DNA of 64,000 nt from Draconibacterium orientale (GCF_000626635.1 NZ_CP007451.1:3392501-3456500); one strand, 5' to 3'; numbered from the stretch's first letter, positions 48,842 through 58,583 are shown. The notes: generated from the sequence alone by a model not told the origin. A program made the numbers and translations.

Positions 48842-50221
48842 CTATTTTTTCCAGAGATATTCCATCTCCTCCAAAGTTTTTCCTTTTGTTTCAGGTACCA
48901 GTTTCCATACAAAAATGAAAGACAGCACGCTCATTAATCCATAAAAACTATAGGTTAATCCGCCGCTAAACTCCATCATTGCCGGGTAGGTTGACGAAAT
49001 AAAGTAGTTAGCAGCCCATTGTGCTGCAACCGCCACAGCCACTGCTTTTCCCCTGATTTTGTTCGGGAACAATTCAGAAATCAGCACCCAGCAAATAGGG
49101 CCCCACGACATCATAAATGATGCGGTATATACAATAATAAATATAAGAGTGCCAATACCGATTACTTCCATAAACGAAAGTGCACCGATGGCAAACATAC
49201 CAACTGCCATACCAATCGATCCAACCATTAACAGAGGTTTACGTCCCCATTTGTCAACAGTTAAAATAGCCACCACTGTAAATACAACGTTTACAAGTCC
49301 CATTACAACGGTTTGCATTAACGATGCATCTTTTGCCGCTCCCATACTTTCAAAAATGCGGGGCGCATAATAAAGTGCCACATTAATACCTACAAATTGC
49401 TGAAAAACCGATAACAGAATACCAATGATTATAACGAGTTTTCCGTACGAGAACAATTTCCCCGAATGGTGTTCAACACTTTGCTTAATATCATTAAAAA
49501 TTAATTTGGCGTGTTCTGCTCCGTTTATTTTTGTAAGAATACTAAGTGCCTTGTCGTCCTGATTTTTAAGCGCCAGATATCGTGGTGTTTCCGGAACAAA
49601 AAATAGCAGCACACCAAACAATCCGGCAGGAATAGCTTCCGAAATAAACATCCGGCGCCATCCGATGGAGTTGATCCACTCCAACGATTGTCCGCTGGCA
49701 ATTCCCCAGTTTACAAAATATACTACCAGCATACCAAAAATAATGGCAAACTGGTTGAGAGCCACAAGCCTTCCGCGAATATCGGCCGGAGCAATTTCTC
49801 CAATATACATTGGGCTAACTGCCGAAGCCAGTCCAACACCAATACCGCCAATAACCCGGTAGAAGTTGAACATGTATAAAAGGCCCATTGTAGGCTCGCC
49901 TTTTGTAAAGAAGAGGAATTCAGGATTTCCTGATCCTAAGGCCGAAACAAAAAAGAGTAATGCTGCAAGTAACAACGTTTTTTTCCTTCCGAGTTTCGAT
50001 GCCAGTAGTCCGGAAATTCCTCCACCAAAAATACATCCGATAAGTGCACTTGATATGGTTGCACCGTGTGCCAGCGAGTTCAGTCCCAGTCCTTCAATAA
50101 GAAAAGCCTGGATTGATTTATCGGCACCCGAGATAACAGCCGTGTCGTAACCGAACAGTAAGCCACCCAAAGTAGCAACCACTGTGATAACTACAATATA
50201 AAACGAATTACGCCCTTTCAT
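48842..50221 (-). CDS. xylE: D-xylose/H+ symporter-like sugar porter
   Basis: A 459-residue 12-helix MFS sugar porter. LLFGYDTAVISGA, the RxGRR-like loop SKLGRKKTLL, PESPR-like PETPRYLA, and the C-terminal VPETKGKTLEEME are the sugar-porter signatures. Its place after xylB and xylA makes xylose the likely substrate. It imports sugar with protons across the inner membrane. A stem-loop lies between xylA and this gene. Confidence 0.92.
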   Translation of the reverse strand: MKGRNSFYIVVITVVATLGGLLFGYDTAVISGADKSIQAFLIEGLGLNSLAHGATISSALIGCIFGGGISGLLASKLGRKKTLLLAALLFFVSALGSGNPEFLFFTKGEPTMGLLYMFNFYRVIGGIGVGLASAVSPMYIGEIAPADIRGRLVALNQFAIIFGMLVVYFVNWGIASGQSLEWINSIGWRRMFISEAIPAGLFGVLLFFVPETPRYLALKNQDDKALSILTKINGAEHAKLIFNDIKQSVEHHSGKLFSYGKLVIIIGILLSVFQQFVGINVALYYAPRIFESMGAAKDASLMQTVVMGLVNVVFTVVAILTVDKWGRKPLLMVGSIGMAVGMFAIGALSFMEVIGIGTLIFIIVYTASFMMSWGPICWVLISELFPNKIRGKAVAVAVAAQWAANYFISSTYPAMMEFSGGLTYSFYGLMSVLSFIFVWKLVPETKGKTLEEMEYLWKK

Positions 50222-50266
50222 TTGAATAGATTAAATTTAGTTTTAAGGTTTATGTGTAAAAAGCAA

Positions 50267-50296
50267 TTTACTCAAAGCCCGCAGACTTTGAGTAAA
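50267..50296 (-). other. stem-loop between xylA and xylE
   Basis: TTTACTCAAAG and CTTTGAGTAAA form a perfect 11-base stem with an eight-base loop, 20 bases beyond the xylA stop. There is no T tract on the minus strand. It may protect the xylBA mRNA end or reduce xylE expression. Confidence 0.6.
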
Positions 50297-50315
50297 TATG
50301 CTGCTTGTATTGCTA

Positions 50316-51641
50316 TTATAAATACCAGTTAATTAACTGTTCGAGCAATTCTTGTTTACCGCTGATTTGAGCTGGCTCACCAACTTTTTTCGCAACAGCG
50401 TACATATCTTCAATGGTTAATTTACCACTTTCGAATTCGGCACCTTTACCTTCGTCGAACGAAGCATAACGTGCAGCACGCATAGCGCAATATTGCGAGT
50501 CGTTCAGAATTTTATCAGCAATTACAAGGGCACGAGCAAATACGTCCATTCCACCAATGTGTGAGATGAAAATATCTTCCAGGTCGGTTGAGTTACGACG
50601 TGTTTTTGCATCGAAGTTAATACCGCCATAAGTAAAACCACCTGCAGGAAGAATCTCAAGCATTGCTTCAGTTACTTCGTAAATGTTGGTTGGGAATTCG
50701 TCGGTATCCCATCCGTTTTGGTAGTCGCCTTTGTTGGCATCAATCGATCCGAGCAAACCAGCATCGGCCGACATTCTCAGGTCGTGAGCAAAAGTATGGC
50801 CTGCAAGTGTAGCGTGGTTTACTTCAATATTCAGTGTGAAATCTTTTTCTAAACCATTGGCTTTCAGGAAGCCGATTACAGTTTGTGCATCGTAATCGTA
50901 CTGGTGTTTTGTTGGCTCCATTGGTTTTGGCTCGATAAAGAAAGAACCTGTAAAACCTTGTTTCCGACCGTAATCGCGGGCCATACGAAGGAATTCTCCA
51001 AGGTGTGCCAATTCGCGTTTTGTATCGGTATTGTGCAGGCTCATGTAACCTTCGCGTCCTCCCCAGAAAGTGTATCCGGTACCGCCCAGTGCAATAGTAG
51101 CATCGATAGCATTTTTAACCTGAACAGCTGCATTGGCAACCACGTTAAAGTCAGGGTTGGTTGATGCACCGTTCATGTAGCGTGGATTACTGAATACGTT
51201 GGCAGTACCCCACAATAACTTAACACCTGAATCGGCTTGTTTTTGCTTGGCAATCTCCACCAGTTTTTCCATACGTTTTTCGATCTCGAAAACTGTTCCG
51301 TCGCCGGCAACATCAGTATCGTGGAAACAATAAAAAGGAGCACCTAATTTTGTGATGAATTCAAAAGCCGCATCCATTTTTTCTTTAGCCGCATCCATTG
51401 GATCTGCAGCACCGTTCCAAGGGAAAATTTGTGTTCCTGGTCCAAACGGATCCTCACCGGTTCCGCAGAAAGTATGCCAGTAAGCCACGGCAAAACGCAG
51501 GTGTTCTTTCATTGTTTTTCCGCCAACAACTCTGTTTTCGTCGTACCATTTAAACGCTAATGGGTTTTTTGAATCAGGACCTTCGAATTTAATTTGATCG
51601 ATTCCTTTAAAATACTCTTTGTTTCCTTTTAAAACTTCCAT
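50316..51641 (-). CDS. xylA: xylose isomerase
   Basis: A 441-residue class II xylose isomerase that converts D-xylose to D-xylulose. Metal-site residues are visible: FIEPKP (Glu and Lys), [12 protein letters not shown] (Glu, His) and GWDTDEFP (Asp pair), with the catalytic His in [14 protein letters not shown] [10 protein letters not shown]. Length and N-terminal loop fit class II. It lies between xylB and xylE on the same strand. Confidence 0.97.
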   Translation of the reverse strand: MEVLKGNKEYFKGIDQIKFEGPDSKNPLAFKWYDENRVVGGKTMKEHLRFAVAYWHTFCGTGEDPFGPGTQIFPWNGAADPMDAAKEKMDAAFEFITKLGAPFYCFHDTDVAGDGTVFEIEKRMEKLVEIAKQKQADSGVKLLWGTANVFSNPRYMNGASTNPDFNVVANAAVQVKNAIDATIALGGTGYTFWGGREGYMSLHNTDTKRELAHLGEFLRMARDYGRKQGFTGSFFIEPKPMEPTKHQYDYDAQTVIGFLKANGLEKDFTLNIEVNHATLAGHTFAHDLRMSADAGLLGSIDANKGDYQNGWDTDEFPTNIYEVTEAMLEILPAGGFTYGGINFDAKTRRNSTDLEDIFISHIGGMDVFARALVIADKILNDSQYCAMRAARYASFDEGKGAEFESGKLTIEDMYAVAKKVGEPAQISGKQELLEQLINWYL

Positions 51642-51706
51642 CTTAATAATTTTATGAATTGTTATTTTATCTGTTTTATATTACTCTTTTTGATATGAGT
51701 TGCATA

Positions 51707-53191
51707 TTATTTTATCGCTTTTTCAAGTTCTGCTTTCCAGTTTTCGTAAGCTTCCTGATAAGCGGCAATGTTCTGCGTGTTGGGCTCAATTACATCCAGC
51801 TTTTTCAGGTTTGAGAATGCCTCGTTAAACGATTTGTAATAACCCGATCCAACACCTGCACCGCGCGCAGCACCAACCGATCCGTCGGTGTTGTACAGTT
51901 CAATGGTAGCACCCGAAATTCCGGCAAGCGTTTCTCTGAAAATAGGACTAAGGAACATGTTGGCTTTACCGGCTTTAATTACTGAAGCATCGATACCAAT
52001 ATTTTTCATGATATCCATACCATATTTAAAGGAGAAAACAATTCCTTCCTGTGCCGCACGTAATAAATGTCCTTTCCCGTGAATATTAAAGTTAATACCC
52101 GAGAAAAGCGAACCAATATTTTTGTTCTGAAGAACACGCTCGGCACCGTTTCCAAAGGGTAGGATAGAGATACCATCCGATCCGATAGCCACTTTTGAAG
52201 CCAGGTCGTTCATCGCTTCATACGAAAGATCTTCGGCCACCATTCGTTTCAACCAGGCATTTAAAATACCTGTTCCGTTAATACACAGCAGAACGCCAAG
52301 TCGTGGATCTTCCTGAGTATGGTTAACGTGTGCAAATGTGTTTACCCGCGACTGCGGATCGTATTTGATTTCGTTGCTTACACCATAAACCACTCCTGAA
52401 GTTCCGGCTGTTGTTGCAATTTCTCCAGGATTAAGCACATTCAACGACAATGCGTTGTTGGGCTGGTCGCCTGCACGGTAACTTACTTTTGTTTTTGTTG
52501 AAAGACCAAGTTCGGCAGCCGTTTTAGCGCTTAGCTGTCCCGATGTTGCAAAAGTAGGTACTATTTCAGGAATAATATCGGACGAAAAGCCATAGTTGTC
52601 GAACAACATTGTAGCCAGGTCGTTTTCTTTGAAATTCCACATAATTCCCTCAGAAAGACCGCTGATGGTTGTTTGCGCCTCACCGGTAAGTTTCATGGCA
52701 ATAAAGTCACCCGGAAGCATAATTTTGTCAACCTTGGCAAAAGTCTCCGGCTCGTTTTCCTTTACCCATTTTAGTTTCGATGCGGTAAAGTTACCCGGCG
52801 AGTTTAACAGGTTGGTTAAACAACGCTGGCCACCAATTTCTTCAAAAGCTTTGTCGCCATAAACGGCAGCGCGGCTGTCGCACCAAATAATCGACGGGCG
52901 CAATACTTCCTGGTTTTTGTCCACCATTACCAAGCCATGCATTTGATACGAAATACCAATCGACTCAATACTTTCTTTATCAATATTGGCGGTTGAGAGA
53001 ACTTCGGCCAATGCCAACTTCAGATTTTCCCACCAAAGCTCAGGCGCTTGTTCTGCCCAGCCTGCTTTGTGTGCGGTAATTTTCATTTCCTGTTTTGGGT
53101 AAAACGATGAAGCTACCAGGTTTCCGCTGTTAGCTTCTACCAGCGAAACCTTAACTGAAGAGCTTCCGATATCGAGTCCTAATAAGTGCAT
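51707..53191 (-). CDS. xylB: xylulokinase
   Basis: A 494-residue FGGY-family kinase that phosphorylates D-xylulose to xylulose-5-phosphate. The phosphate loop is GLDIGSSSVKVS, MHGLVMVD is the sugar-binding region, and the catalytic Asp is in AGDQPNNALS. TTAGTSGVVYG is the second ATP motif. It is the first structural gene of the xyl operon, with its own promoter and a candidate XylR site at the transcription start. Confidence 0.96.
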   Translation of the reverse strand: MHLLGLDIGSSSVKVSLVEANSGNLVASSFYPKQEMKITAHKAGWAEQAPELWWENLKLALAEVLSTANIDKESIESIGISYQMHGLVMVDKNQEVLRPSIIWCDSRAAVYGDKAFEEIGGQRCLTNLLNSPGNFTASKLKWVKENEPETFAKVDKIMLPGDFIAMKLTGEAQTTISGLSEGIMWNFKENDLATMLFDNYGFSSDIIPEIVPTFATSGQLSAKTAAELGLSTKTKVSYRAGDQPNNALSLNVLNPGEIATTAGTSGVVYGVSNEIKYDPQSRVNTFAHVNHTQEDPRLGVLLCINGTGILNAWLKRMVAEDLSYEAMNDLASKVAIGSDGISILPFGNGAERVLQNKNIGSLFSGINFNIHGKGHLLRAAQEGIVFSFKYGMDIMKNIGIDASVIKAGKANMFLSPIFRETLAGISGATIELYNTDGSVGAARGAGVGSGYYKSFNEAFSNLKKLDVIEPNTQNIAAYQEAYENWKAELEKAIK

Positions 53192-53225
53192 GATTATAAG
53201 TGAATTTATTTATTTAGTTTTTCAA

Positions 53226-53240
53226 TCTGTTCTGTTCTGA
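53226..53240. promoter_or_regulatory. candidate XylR operator at xylB
   Basis: TCTGTTCTGTTCTGA holds three TCTG words at a spacing of five. The same 13 bases TCTGTTCTGTTCT lie at the xylR promoter. It begins just after the predicted transcription start of xylB, a place that suits repression. Confidence 0.6.
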
Positions 53241-53247
53241 TATGGTG

Positions 53248-53277
53248 CAAAAATAGAGCTATTTTGTATGATCTCAA
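53248..53277 (-). promoter_or_regulatory. promoter of the xylB-xylA-xylE operon
   Basis: On the minus strand TTTG (TTG at 53277-53275), a 19-bp spacer and TATTTTTG (53255-53248) match the Bacteroidota consensus. The leader would be about 50 bases. Confidence 0.78.
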
Positions 53278-53305
53278 ACGTTAAAAAAAATGTTTTATAA
53301 CATAT

Positions 53306-54295
53306 TTATAGCGACGACCTGAGTTTTAAGGTTGTTGGAACTTCAACATTTACAGGCTTGCCTTGCACTATAAACTCGGCTGCTTTTTGTCCCATTTGGT
53401 TAAAATCGGTTGATATTACCGTTATGCCTTCCTTAACGTATTTTTTCATGGGAGTGTCGTTGTACGAGATTACGCCAACTTCCTGTCCGGGTTCGAATCC
53501 TTTTTCAGAACACTGATCGAGAAATTTTGCCAGCGTACGATCGCTCACCAGAAAATAGAGATCCCCTTTCTTTAAATCAAATTCATCGAAAGTTGTAATC
53601 ACCCTGTAATTTAAATTATTATTCTTCCCGAAGTGTTCAAAATGTTCTACAATTTCACGCGGGTGATAGGTAAAGTCGGGATAGAAAAGCGTAAAACGTT
53701 TGTATTTCGAGATGGCACTTAAATTTTTGTCGAGGCAATTGTAAACAGCTTCTCCAAAATTTTGATAAACACACGATTTCCCTTCGCCATTAATTTTCCA
53801 GTCGATAATTAGCAGTTGTTCTTTCGGAATTTTATCAATAATATTTTTCACCTTTTTGTGGTCGAAATTCATTACAATATATTTTGTGTAACGTCCCACG
53901 CTTTCGGTAATAATCTTATCGAAAAGATCGATGTTGTAATGATGAAAGTGCAGATCAACACTAATGTTTTTAGGTAAATGATTAAGAATAGAGTGATAAA
54001 GCACTTCCTTGTAAGCCTTAAATGTATCCAGGAACAAGAATATCTTGGTAATTTTTCGGGTAACAAAATAACCACGGTTGGGTACCGATTCTACCACATC
54101 ACGTTTTTTAAGCTCGGCATAGGCTTTAAAAACGGTATCTCTCGATAGCTGGCAATCCTTCATAATCTGGTTTACCGAAGGAAGCATGTCTCCCTCTTTT
54201 AACTCGTTACGGCTGATCGAATCGAGAATGGCATCAACTAATTGCTGGAATTTCAGAACATTAGAGTTCTTTTCGATGGTAAATTTTATGTTCAT
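53306..54295 (-). CDS. xylR: GntR-type regulator with periplasmic-binding sensor domain, probable XylR
   Basis: A 329-residue regulator: an N-terminal GntR winged helix (residues about 12-80, with LPSVNQIMKDCQLSRDTVFKAY and NRGYFV) and a C-terminal LacI/periplasmic-binding type 1 ligand domain (VGVISYNDTPMKKY, FIVQGKPV). It lies directly upstream of xylB on the same strand and so should respond to xylose. In some Bacteroides species the xylose regulator is a Nudix-domain protein, so this is a different solution. TTCTG words at both its own and the xylB promoter suggest autoregulation. Confidence 0.88.
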   Translation of the reverse strand: MNIKFTIEKNSNVLKFQQLVDAILDSISRNELKEGDMLPSVNQIMKDCQLSRDTVFKAYAELKKRDVVESVPNRGYFVTRKITKIFLFLDTFKAYKEVLYHSILNHLPKNISVDLHFHHYNIDLFDKIITESVGRYTKYIVMNFDHKKVKNIIDKIPKEQLLIIDWKINGEGKSCVYQNFGEAVYNCLDKNLSAISKYKRFTLFYPDFTYHPREIVEHFEHFGKNNNLNYRVITTFDEFDLKKGDLYFLVSDRTLAKFLDQCSEKGFEPGQEVGVISYNDTPMKKYVKEGITVISTDFNQMGQKAAEFIVQGKPVNVEVPTTLKLRSSL

Positions 54296-54309
54296 AGTCT
54301 GGTTTCTAT

Positions 54310-54333
54310 CAGAACTCTATTCTGTTCTGTTCT
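54310..54333. promoter_or_regulatory. candidate XylR operator at xylR
   Basis: CAGAA-CTCTA-TTCTG (54310-54324) is an inverted repeat, and it runs on into TCTGTTCTGTTCT (54321-54333), identical to the site at xylB. It adjoins the -7 box of xylR. Confidence 0.6.
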
Positions 54334-54334
54334 A

Positions 54335-54342
54335 CAAATTTA
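54335..54342 (-). promoter_or_regulatory. -7 box of xylR
   Basis: Minus-strand TAAATTTG fits TAnnTTTG, 39 bases before the start codon. There is no clear -33 TTG. Confidence 0.5.
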
Positions 54343-54575
54343 GTAATAATAATTGTAATAATGCTATTGAATTTGGAGTGCTTATTTTGTTTGTTTTTCA
54401 TTTAACATTTCTTAAAGTTGCCCGCTACAATAGTTTTATACCAAGCTCGTTTTGAAATAAAAGGGTAGAGTGAGGTTATTTTTTCTAGTGGTTAAGTTTG
54501 GTCAGCAATTCTTTTTTAGCCTCAGGTTCTATCCTTTTTTCTTTTAATTTTACTTCGGCAAGAAACAAAAAAATC

Positions 54576-55148
54576 ATGATTAAAGAACTTATAACCCGTA
54601 ATCGCAGTTACCGCCGGTTTGATGAGGCAGTAAAAGTTTCATCACAACAAATTTTGAAATGGATAGATTTGGCCCGGCTTTCGGGCAGTGGACGAAACGC
54701 TCAGCCCCTAAAATATGCCATTGTTACCAAAACTGAGATGTGTGCAAAAATCTTTCCTTTTTTGGGGTGGGCCGGCTATTTAAACAACTGGAAAGGCCCG
54801 GAAGAAGGGGAGAGGCCGGTGGCGTATGTGGCAGTTATTAAAGACCGAAGTATTGCAGAAAACCATTATTGCGACGACGGAATTGCCATGCAAAGTATTT
54901 TACTTGGGGCGGCCGAAGATGGTTTCGGTGGTTGTGTAATTGGCTCAGTAAATAAAGCTAAAGTTGCAAAATTGCTGGGGCTGAACGAAGAACAAGAGTT
55001 ACTATACATTATTGCCTTGGGAAAACCTGCCGAAGAGGTTGTAATTGATGAGGCCATAGATGGCAACATAAAATACTGGCGCGATGAAAATGGTGTACAC
55101 CATGTACCGAAACGACCGATTGATGAAATTGTTATTTTAAAAGCATAA
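54576..55148 (+). CDS. nitroreductase family protein
   Basis: A 190-residue FMN-dependent nitroreductase-fold protein. ITRNRSYRRFDEAV is the N-terminal FMN-phosphate motif, SGSGRNAQPLKYAIV the second FMN segment, and GFGGCVIGSVNK the C-terminal glycine motif. ATG at 54576 gives the usual MIKELITxRxSxRxF start. A longer in-frame ATG at 54498 would add 26 residues with no similarity. The substrate is unknown: quinones, nitroaromatics or flavins. Confidence 0.88.
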   Translation: MIKELITRNRSYRRFDEAVKVSSQQILKWIDLARLSGSGRNAQPLKYAIVTKTEMCAKIFPFLGWAGYLNNWKGPEEGERPVAYVAVIKDRSIAENHYCDDGIAMQSILLGAAEDGFGGCVIGSVNKAKVAKLLGLNEEQELLYIIALGKPAEEVVIDEAIDGNIKYWRDENGVHHVPKRPIDEIVILKA

Positions 55149-55150
55149 AA

Positions 55151-55180
55151 AAAGGATGGCACTGCCATCCTTTTGTGTTT
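55151..55180. terminator. bidirectional terminator, nitroreductase and proline dehydrogenase
   Basis: AAAGGATGGC and GCCATCCTTT form a perfect ten-base stem with an ACT loop. T tracts lie on both strands, seven T on the minus strand, and the two genes are convergent. Confidence 0.85.
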
Positions 55181-55192
55181 AACTCCTAAAAA

Positions 55193-56104
55193 TTACCCCC
55201 TTATAAAAAGTGCCTTAATTATATGTTGAGCCATTTTTGGATTCTCTTTTAATCTCCGGGTTGAATAGTTGAACCATTTTTCGCCAAACGGAACATACAC
55301 ACGCATTTTGTGCCCGTTGTCAACGATTAGCTGGCGCAATTCGGGTGTTACTCCGTAAAGCATCTGGAACTCGTACATATCTTTCGGGATATTCATTTCC
55401 CCGATCATTTTCATCGATTCCTCAACCAGGAATTTATCGTGAGTAGCAATTCCCACGTACATTTTATTTTTGAACATGTATTTCAAATCCGTCAGGAAAT
55501 GCTGACGAACTTCGTTGTATTCTTTAAATGCAATATTTTCGGGTTCAACGTATATACCTTTGCATAGTCTGAAACTGATGGGATAATTAGTACTGTTCAA
55601 ATCGTTCAATGCAACCAAATCACTTTCAGTACGGCGTAAATAAGCCTGAAGTACCAATCCTACATGTTTGGGAAACTCTTTTCTCAAACGGCGAAAAATA
55701 TCCAATTCCATGTCAACACATTGCGAGTCTTCCATGTCAATACGAATGAAAGAATCTTTTTGCGCGGCAAACTGAACTACTTCGCGAAGCAGGTTGTAAC
55801 AGATCTCTCTGTCAAGAAGCATTCCGAACATGGTTGGTTTTATCGAGAAATTACCCTTTACATTCTCCGAAGTAAACCGCTCGATCACTTCCAGGTATTC
55901 GTCGCGGTTTTTTTCTGCTTCATCAAGTGTTGTAATAAATTCACCTAAAATATCAACCGTTACTTCAATTCCTTTTTCATTAAGGAGCTTTGAGGCAAGC
56001 AAACCTTCTTCCATCGATTCGCCTGCAATGTACCTTTTCGAGAAAACCCAAATTAATTTTTTGGGCATGTAAGGCAGCATATTTGCTATTAACTTATTCA
56101 ACAT
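55193..56104 (-). CDS. proline dehydrogenase
   Basis: A 303-residue FAD-dependent (beta/alpha)8 barrel that oxidises proline to pyrroline-5-carboxylate. KGNFSIKPTMFG, IRIDMEDSQ, LVLQAYLRRTESDL and RLCKGIY are family motifs, with YVPFGEKWFNYSTRRLKENP at the C-terminus (PFGEKWFNYSTRRL as core). I place the start at ATG 56104 (MLNKLIANM). The longer frame to 56170 adds 22 residues with no clear family match. Pyrroline-5-carboxylate dehydrogenase is not adjacent. Confidence 0.9.
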   Translation of the reverse strand: MLNKLIANMLPYMPKKLIWVFSKRYIAGESMEEGLLASKLLNEKGIEVTVDILGEFITTLDEAEKNRDEYLEVIERFTSENVKGNFSIKPTMFGMLLDREICYNLLREVVQFAAQKDSFIRIDMEDSQCVDMELDIFRRLRKEFPKHVGLVLQAYLRRTESDLVALNDLNSTNYPISFRLCKGIYVEPENIAFKEYNEVRQHFLTDLKYMFKNKMYVGIATHDKFLVEESMKMIGEMNIPKDMYEFQMLYGVTPELRQLIVDNGHKMRVYVPFGEKWFNYSTRRLKENPKMAQHIIKALFIRG

Positions 56105-56282
56105 TTTATAATTTAGGTAAATACTAATTTTTGCTGCATAAAAATACGATGCGCAACTAGCGTTGAGCAATGACGTTTATCATTGGCGAAGCATGATTTT
56201 AGGCAGCTTTTATGTAGAACTTATTGATTATAAATGAAATGAAAAAATTGTTAATTAGAGTAGGGCATTTCCGCTAAAAAAG

Positions 56283-56290
56283 TATCTTTG
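56283..56290 (+). promoter_or_regulatory. -7 box of the OmpH-like gene
   Basis: TATCTTTG fits TAnnTTTG. The leader would be about 90 bases. There is no clear -33. Confidence 0.4.
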
Positions 56291-56389
56291 TCGGGATTAA
56301 AAAAGTTGAACCTAAAAAATTATTGAAGAGTACAGTTGCCCGAAGCGCGACTTAAATTCAGTATATTGATGAAGTAAAAAGTAAAAAAG

Positions 56390-56986
56390 ATGAAAGGAAC
56401 ATCGTTAGTAGTTAGTGTAGTGCTTTTTGTTGCAGTTGCTGTTTTGTACGTTTTACATTTTACCGGTAGCGGCACTAGTGAAGGAACACCAATTAAAGCT
56501 GCAGCCGGAACGGGCGGCGATTTAAAAATCGCTTATATTAAAGCCGATTCGGTGCTTTTAAATTACACCTTGTCGCAAGATTTGCATGATGAGTTTACAA
56601 AACAACAGGAAGCTTATACAACTGAGTACGGAACCAAGCGTCAGTCGTTTGAAAAGGAAGCAGCTGCTTTCCAGGAAAAACTTCAGCGCGGTGGCTTTTT
56701 AACTGAACAACGTGCCGTACAAGAGCGCGATCGTTTATTGGGTAAAGAGCAGGAAATTCAGAAACTGGACCAGGAATTATCCACAAAGTTGGCAAAAATC
56801 CAGCAGGATAATAATAACCAGATTCTTGACAATATGATGGATTACCTGGATCGTTACAACGAAAAAGCCGGTTACGATTACATTTTAAATGGTGCAAACG
56901 TTTTAGTTGGCCCCGAGGTAAATAATATTACCGCCGATATTTTAAACGCTTTGAACGAAGAATACGAAGCCACAAAAACAGAATAA
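56390..56986 (+). CDS. OmpH/Skp-like periplasmic chaperone
   Basis: A 198-residue protein with an N-terminal signal anchor (about 5-25) and an OmpH domain: LKIAYIKADSVL begins the beta part, two long helices (about residues 65-145, with many Gln, Glu and Lys in heptads) form the tentacles, and YNEKAGYDYILNG closes the fold. Skp-like trimers hold unfolded outer-membrane proteins in the periplasm. The signal lacks a clear cleavage site, so it could remain membrane-anchored. It stands alone, not beside bamA. Confidence 0.88.
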   Translation: MKGTSLVVSVVLFVAVAVLYVLHFTGSGTSEGTPIKAAAGTGGDLKIAYIKADSVLLNYTLSQDLHDEFTKQQEAYTTEYGTKRQSFEKEAAAFQEKLQRGGFLTEQRAVQERDRLLGKEQEIQKLDQELSTKLAKIQQDNNNQILDNMMDYLDRYNEKAGYDYILNGANVLVGPEVNNITADILNALNEEYEATKTE

Positions 56987-57006
56987 TACAACATAAGCAT
57001 AAATGG

Positions 57007-57036
57007 AAATCCGGGTTAGCGCCCGGATTTTTTTTT
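57007..57036 (+). terminator. terminator of the OmpH-like gene
   Basis: AAATCCGGG and CCCGGATTT form a nine-base stem with a TTAGCG loop, followed by a T run. Confidence 0.93.
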
Positions 57037-57088
57037 GATATTAACTGTTAACAGAGGTCGACTTTAAAATAACTCTTAGCTTTGTTAT

Positions 57089-58276
57089 ATGTTTGCCGAT
57101 AAATACCTGGAAAAGAATCAGCACAAAATCCTCATCAGCGAGTTGCCGGAAGAAGCACCGGGAATAATTGTTGTAATTCCCTGTTTGCGCGAAACGGAGT
57201 TAATGAATACTTTAAACTCGCTGAATGATTGCGATTTACCCAGTTGTATGGTTGAAGTTATTCTGCTTTTCAATCAATCGGAAGTGGCCGATGCCGACAC
57301 TATTCGCTTAAACACACAAACAAAAACTGCCGCCGAAAAATGGATAACGACGAAGCCCAAAAGTGGTATTCGTTTTTACGCTGTTGGCCCGGTAAACCTG
57401 AAAAAGAAATGGGCAGGAGCCGGATTGGCGCGCAAAAAGGGAATGGATGAAGCCATAAGCAGATTCAATTTCAACGATAACAGGAACGGCGTTTTGGTGT
57501 CGTTGGATGCGGATACGTTGGTAGCCAAAAACTACCTGCTTGAAATAGAGAAACATTTCAGGGAGCATCCGAAACAGGTTGGCGCTACAGTGGCTTTTGA
57601 GCATCAAAAACAACAATTGGATGAAAAGCACCGGGAAGGGATCGAGCTGTACGAATTGTACCTCGATTATTACAAACGGGCGCTTCATTATTCCGGTTAT
57701 CCGTATTCGCTGTTTACCATTGGCTCTGCCTTTGCCGTAAAAGCCGAAGCTTATGTTAAGCGTGGCGGTATGAACAGAAGACAAGCCGGCGAAGATTTTT
57801 ACTTTCTGCAAAACCTGGTGCAAATTGGCCGGGTTGGCGAAATAACTACAACAAAGGTGTATCCATCGGCACGCCTGTCGAACCGGGTGCCTTTTGGTAC
57901 CGGCCCCATATTGCAAAAATGGATGAAAGGGGAGGAGGACCTGACACTAACATACAATTTCGAAGCGTTTAAAAACCTGCAGCAGTTTTTTGCTCAAAAA
58001 GACCGGTTGTTTAAAATTCAACAAAACGCTTATTTGGAGTTTGTGAATACCTTGGATAAGCCCGTACAGGAATTTCTTGAGCTGGATAAATTTAATGTTG
58101 AGCTGGAAGAATTAAACAAAAATTGTTCGCGTTTGGAAACTTTTCAGCTACGTTTCTTCCAAAAGTTCAATGCCTTTAAAATTCTTAAATTCCTGAATTT
58201 TGCCCACGAGAAATTTTACCAGAAAGCAGATTTATTGCAGCAGATAAAGTTATTGAACAACGAACAGCAGGATTAA
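57089..58276 (+). CDS. family 2 glycosyltransferase
   Basis: A 395-residue GT-A fold enzyme. IIVVIPCLRETEL begins the nucleotide-binding part, LVSLDADTLVAKNYL holds the DxD metal motif, and GEDFYFLQNLV the ED catalytic base motif. There are no membrane helices. Sugar donor and acceptor are unknown, and no polysaccharide cluster is adjacent. A TAGCTTTG box ends four bases before the ATG, which would make the message almost leaderless if used. The evidence for that box is weak. Confidence 0.85.
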   Translation: MFADKYLEKNQHKILISELPEEAPGIIVVIPCLRETELMNTLNSLNDCDLPSCMVEVILLFNQSEVADADTIRLNTQTKTAAEKWITTKPKSGIRFYAVGPVNLKKKWAGAGLARKKGMDEAISRFNFNDNRNGVLVSLDADTLVAKNYLLEIEKHFREHPKQVGATVAFEHQKQQLDEKHREGIELYELYLDYYKRALHYSGYPYSLFTIGSAFAVKAEAYVKRGGMNRRQAGEDFYFLQNLVQIGRVGEITTTKVYPSARLSNRVPFGTGPILQKWMKGEEDLTLTYNFEAFKNLQQFFAQKDRLFKIQQNAYLEFVNTLDKPVQEFLELDKFNVELEELNKNCSRLETFQLRFFQKFNAFKILKFLNFAHEKFYQKADLLQQIKLLNNEQQD

Positions 58277-58553
58277 CACTTTTGATGTAGGTAAACAACT
58301 GCTTTCACCCCATTAGAATTTGTTTTTTTGTGTTGGTCAACTTATTGTGATAGAGTTTTTATAACGATGATAAATCTATTTGAGACCATTGAGCAGGTAA
58401 TATGGAATGATTCCATTCAGAAAAATTAGCACTAATAAAATTAACAAAAAGAAGATTAAATGAATATTAATACGTGTATAGATGTTAAGGTGTTGATATG
58501 TAGTAGGTTCGGTGCCATTTTTGTAAAACATCACAATAAAATGTTTTTTGAAC
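58277..58553. other. noncoding spacer
   Basis: About 280 AT-rich bases between the glycosyltransferase gene and the ferredoxin promoter. I see nothing coding and no strong hairpin. Confidence 0.5.
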
Positions 58554-58583
58554 TTTGATTTTATATCAAACTTTGTACTTTTG
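58554..58583 (+). promoter_or_regulatory. promoter of the ferredoxin gene
   Basis: TTTG at 58554-58557, an 18-bp spacer and TACTTTTG at 58576-58583 fit the full consensus. The leader would be about 30 bases. Confidence 0.78.
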
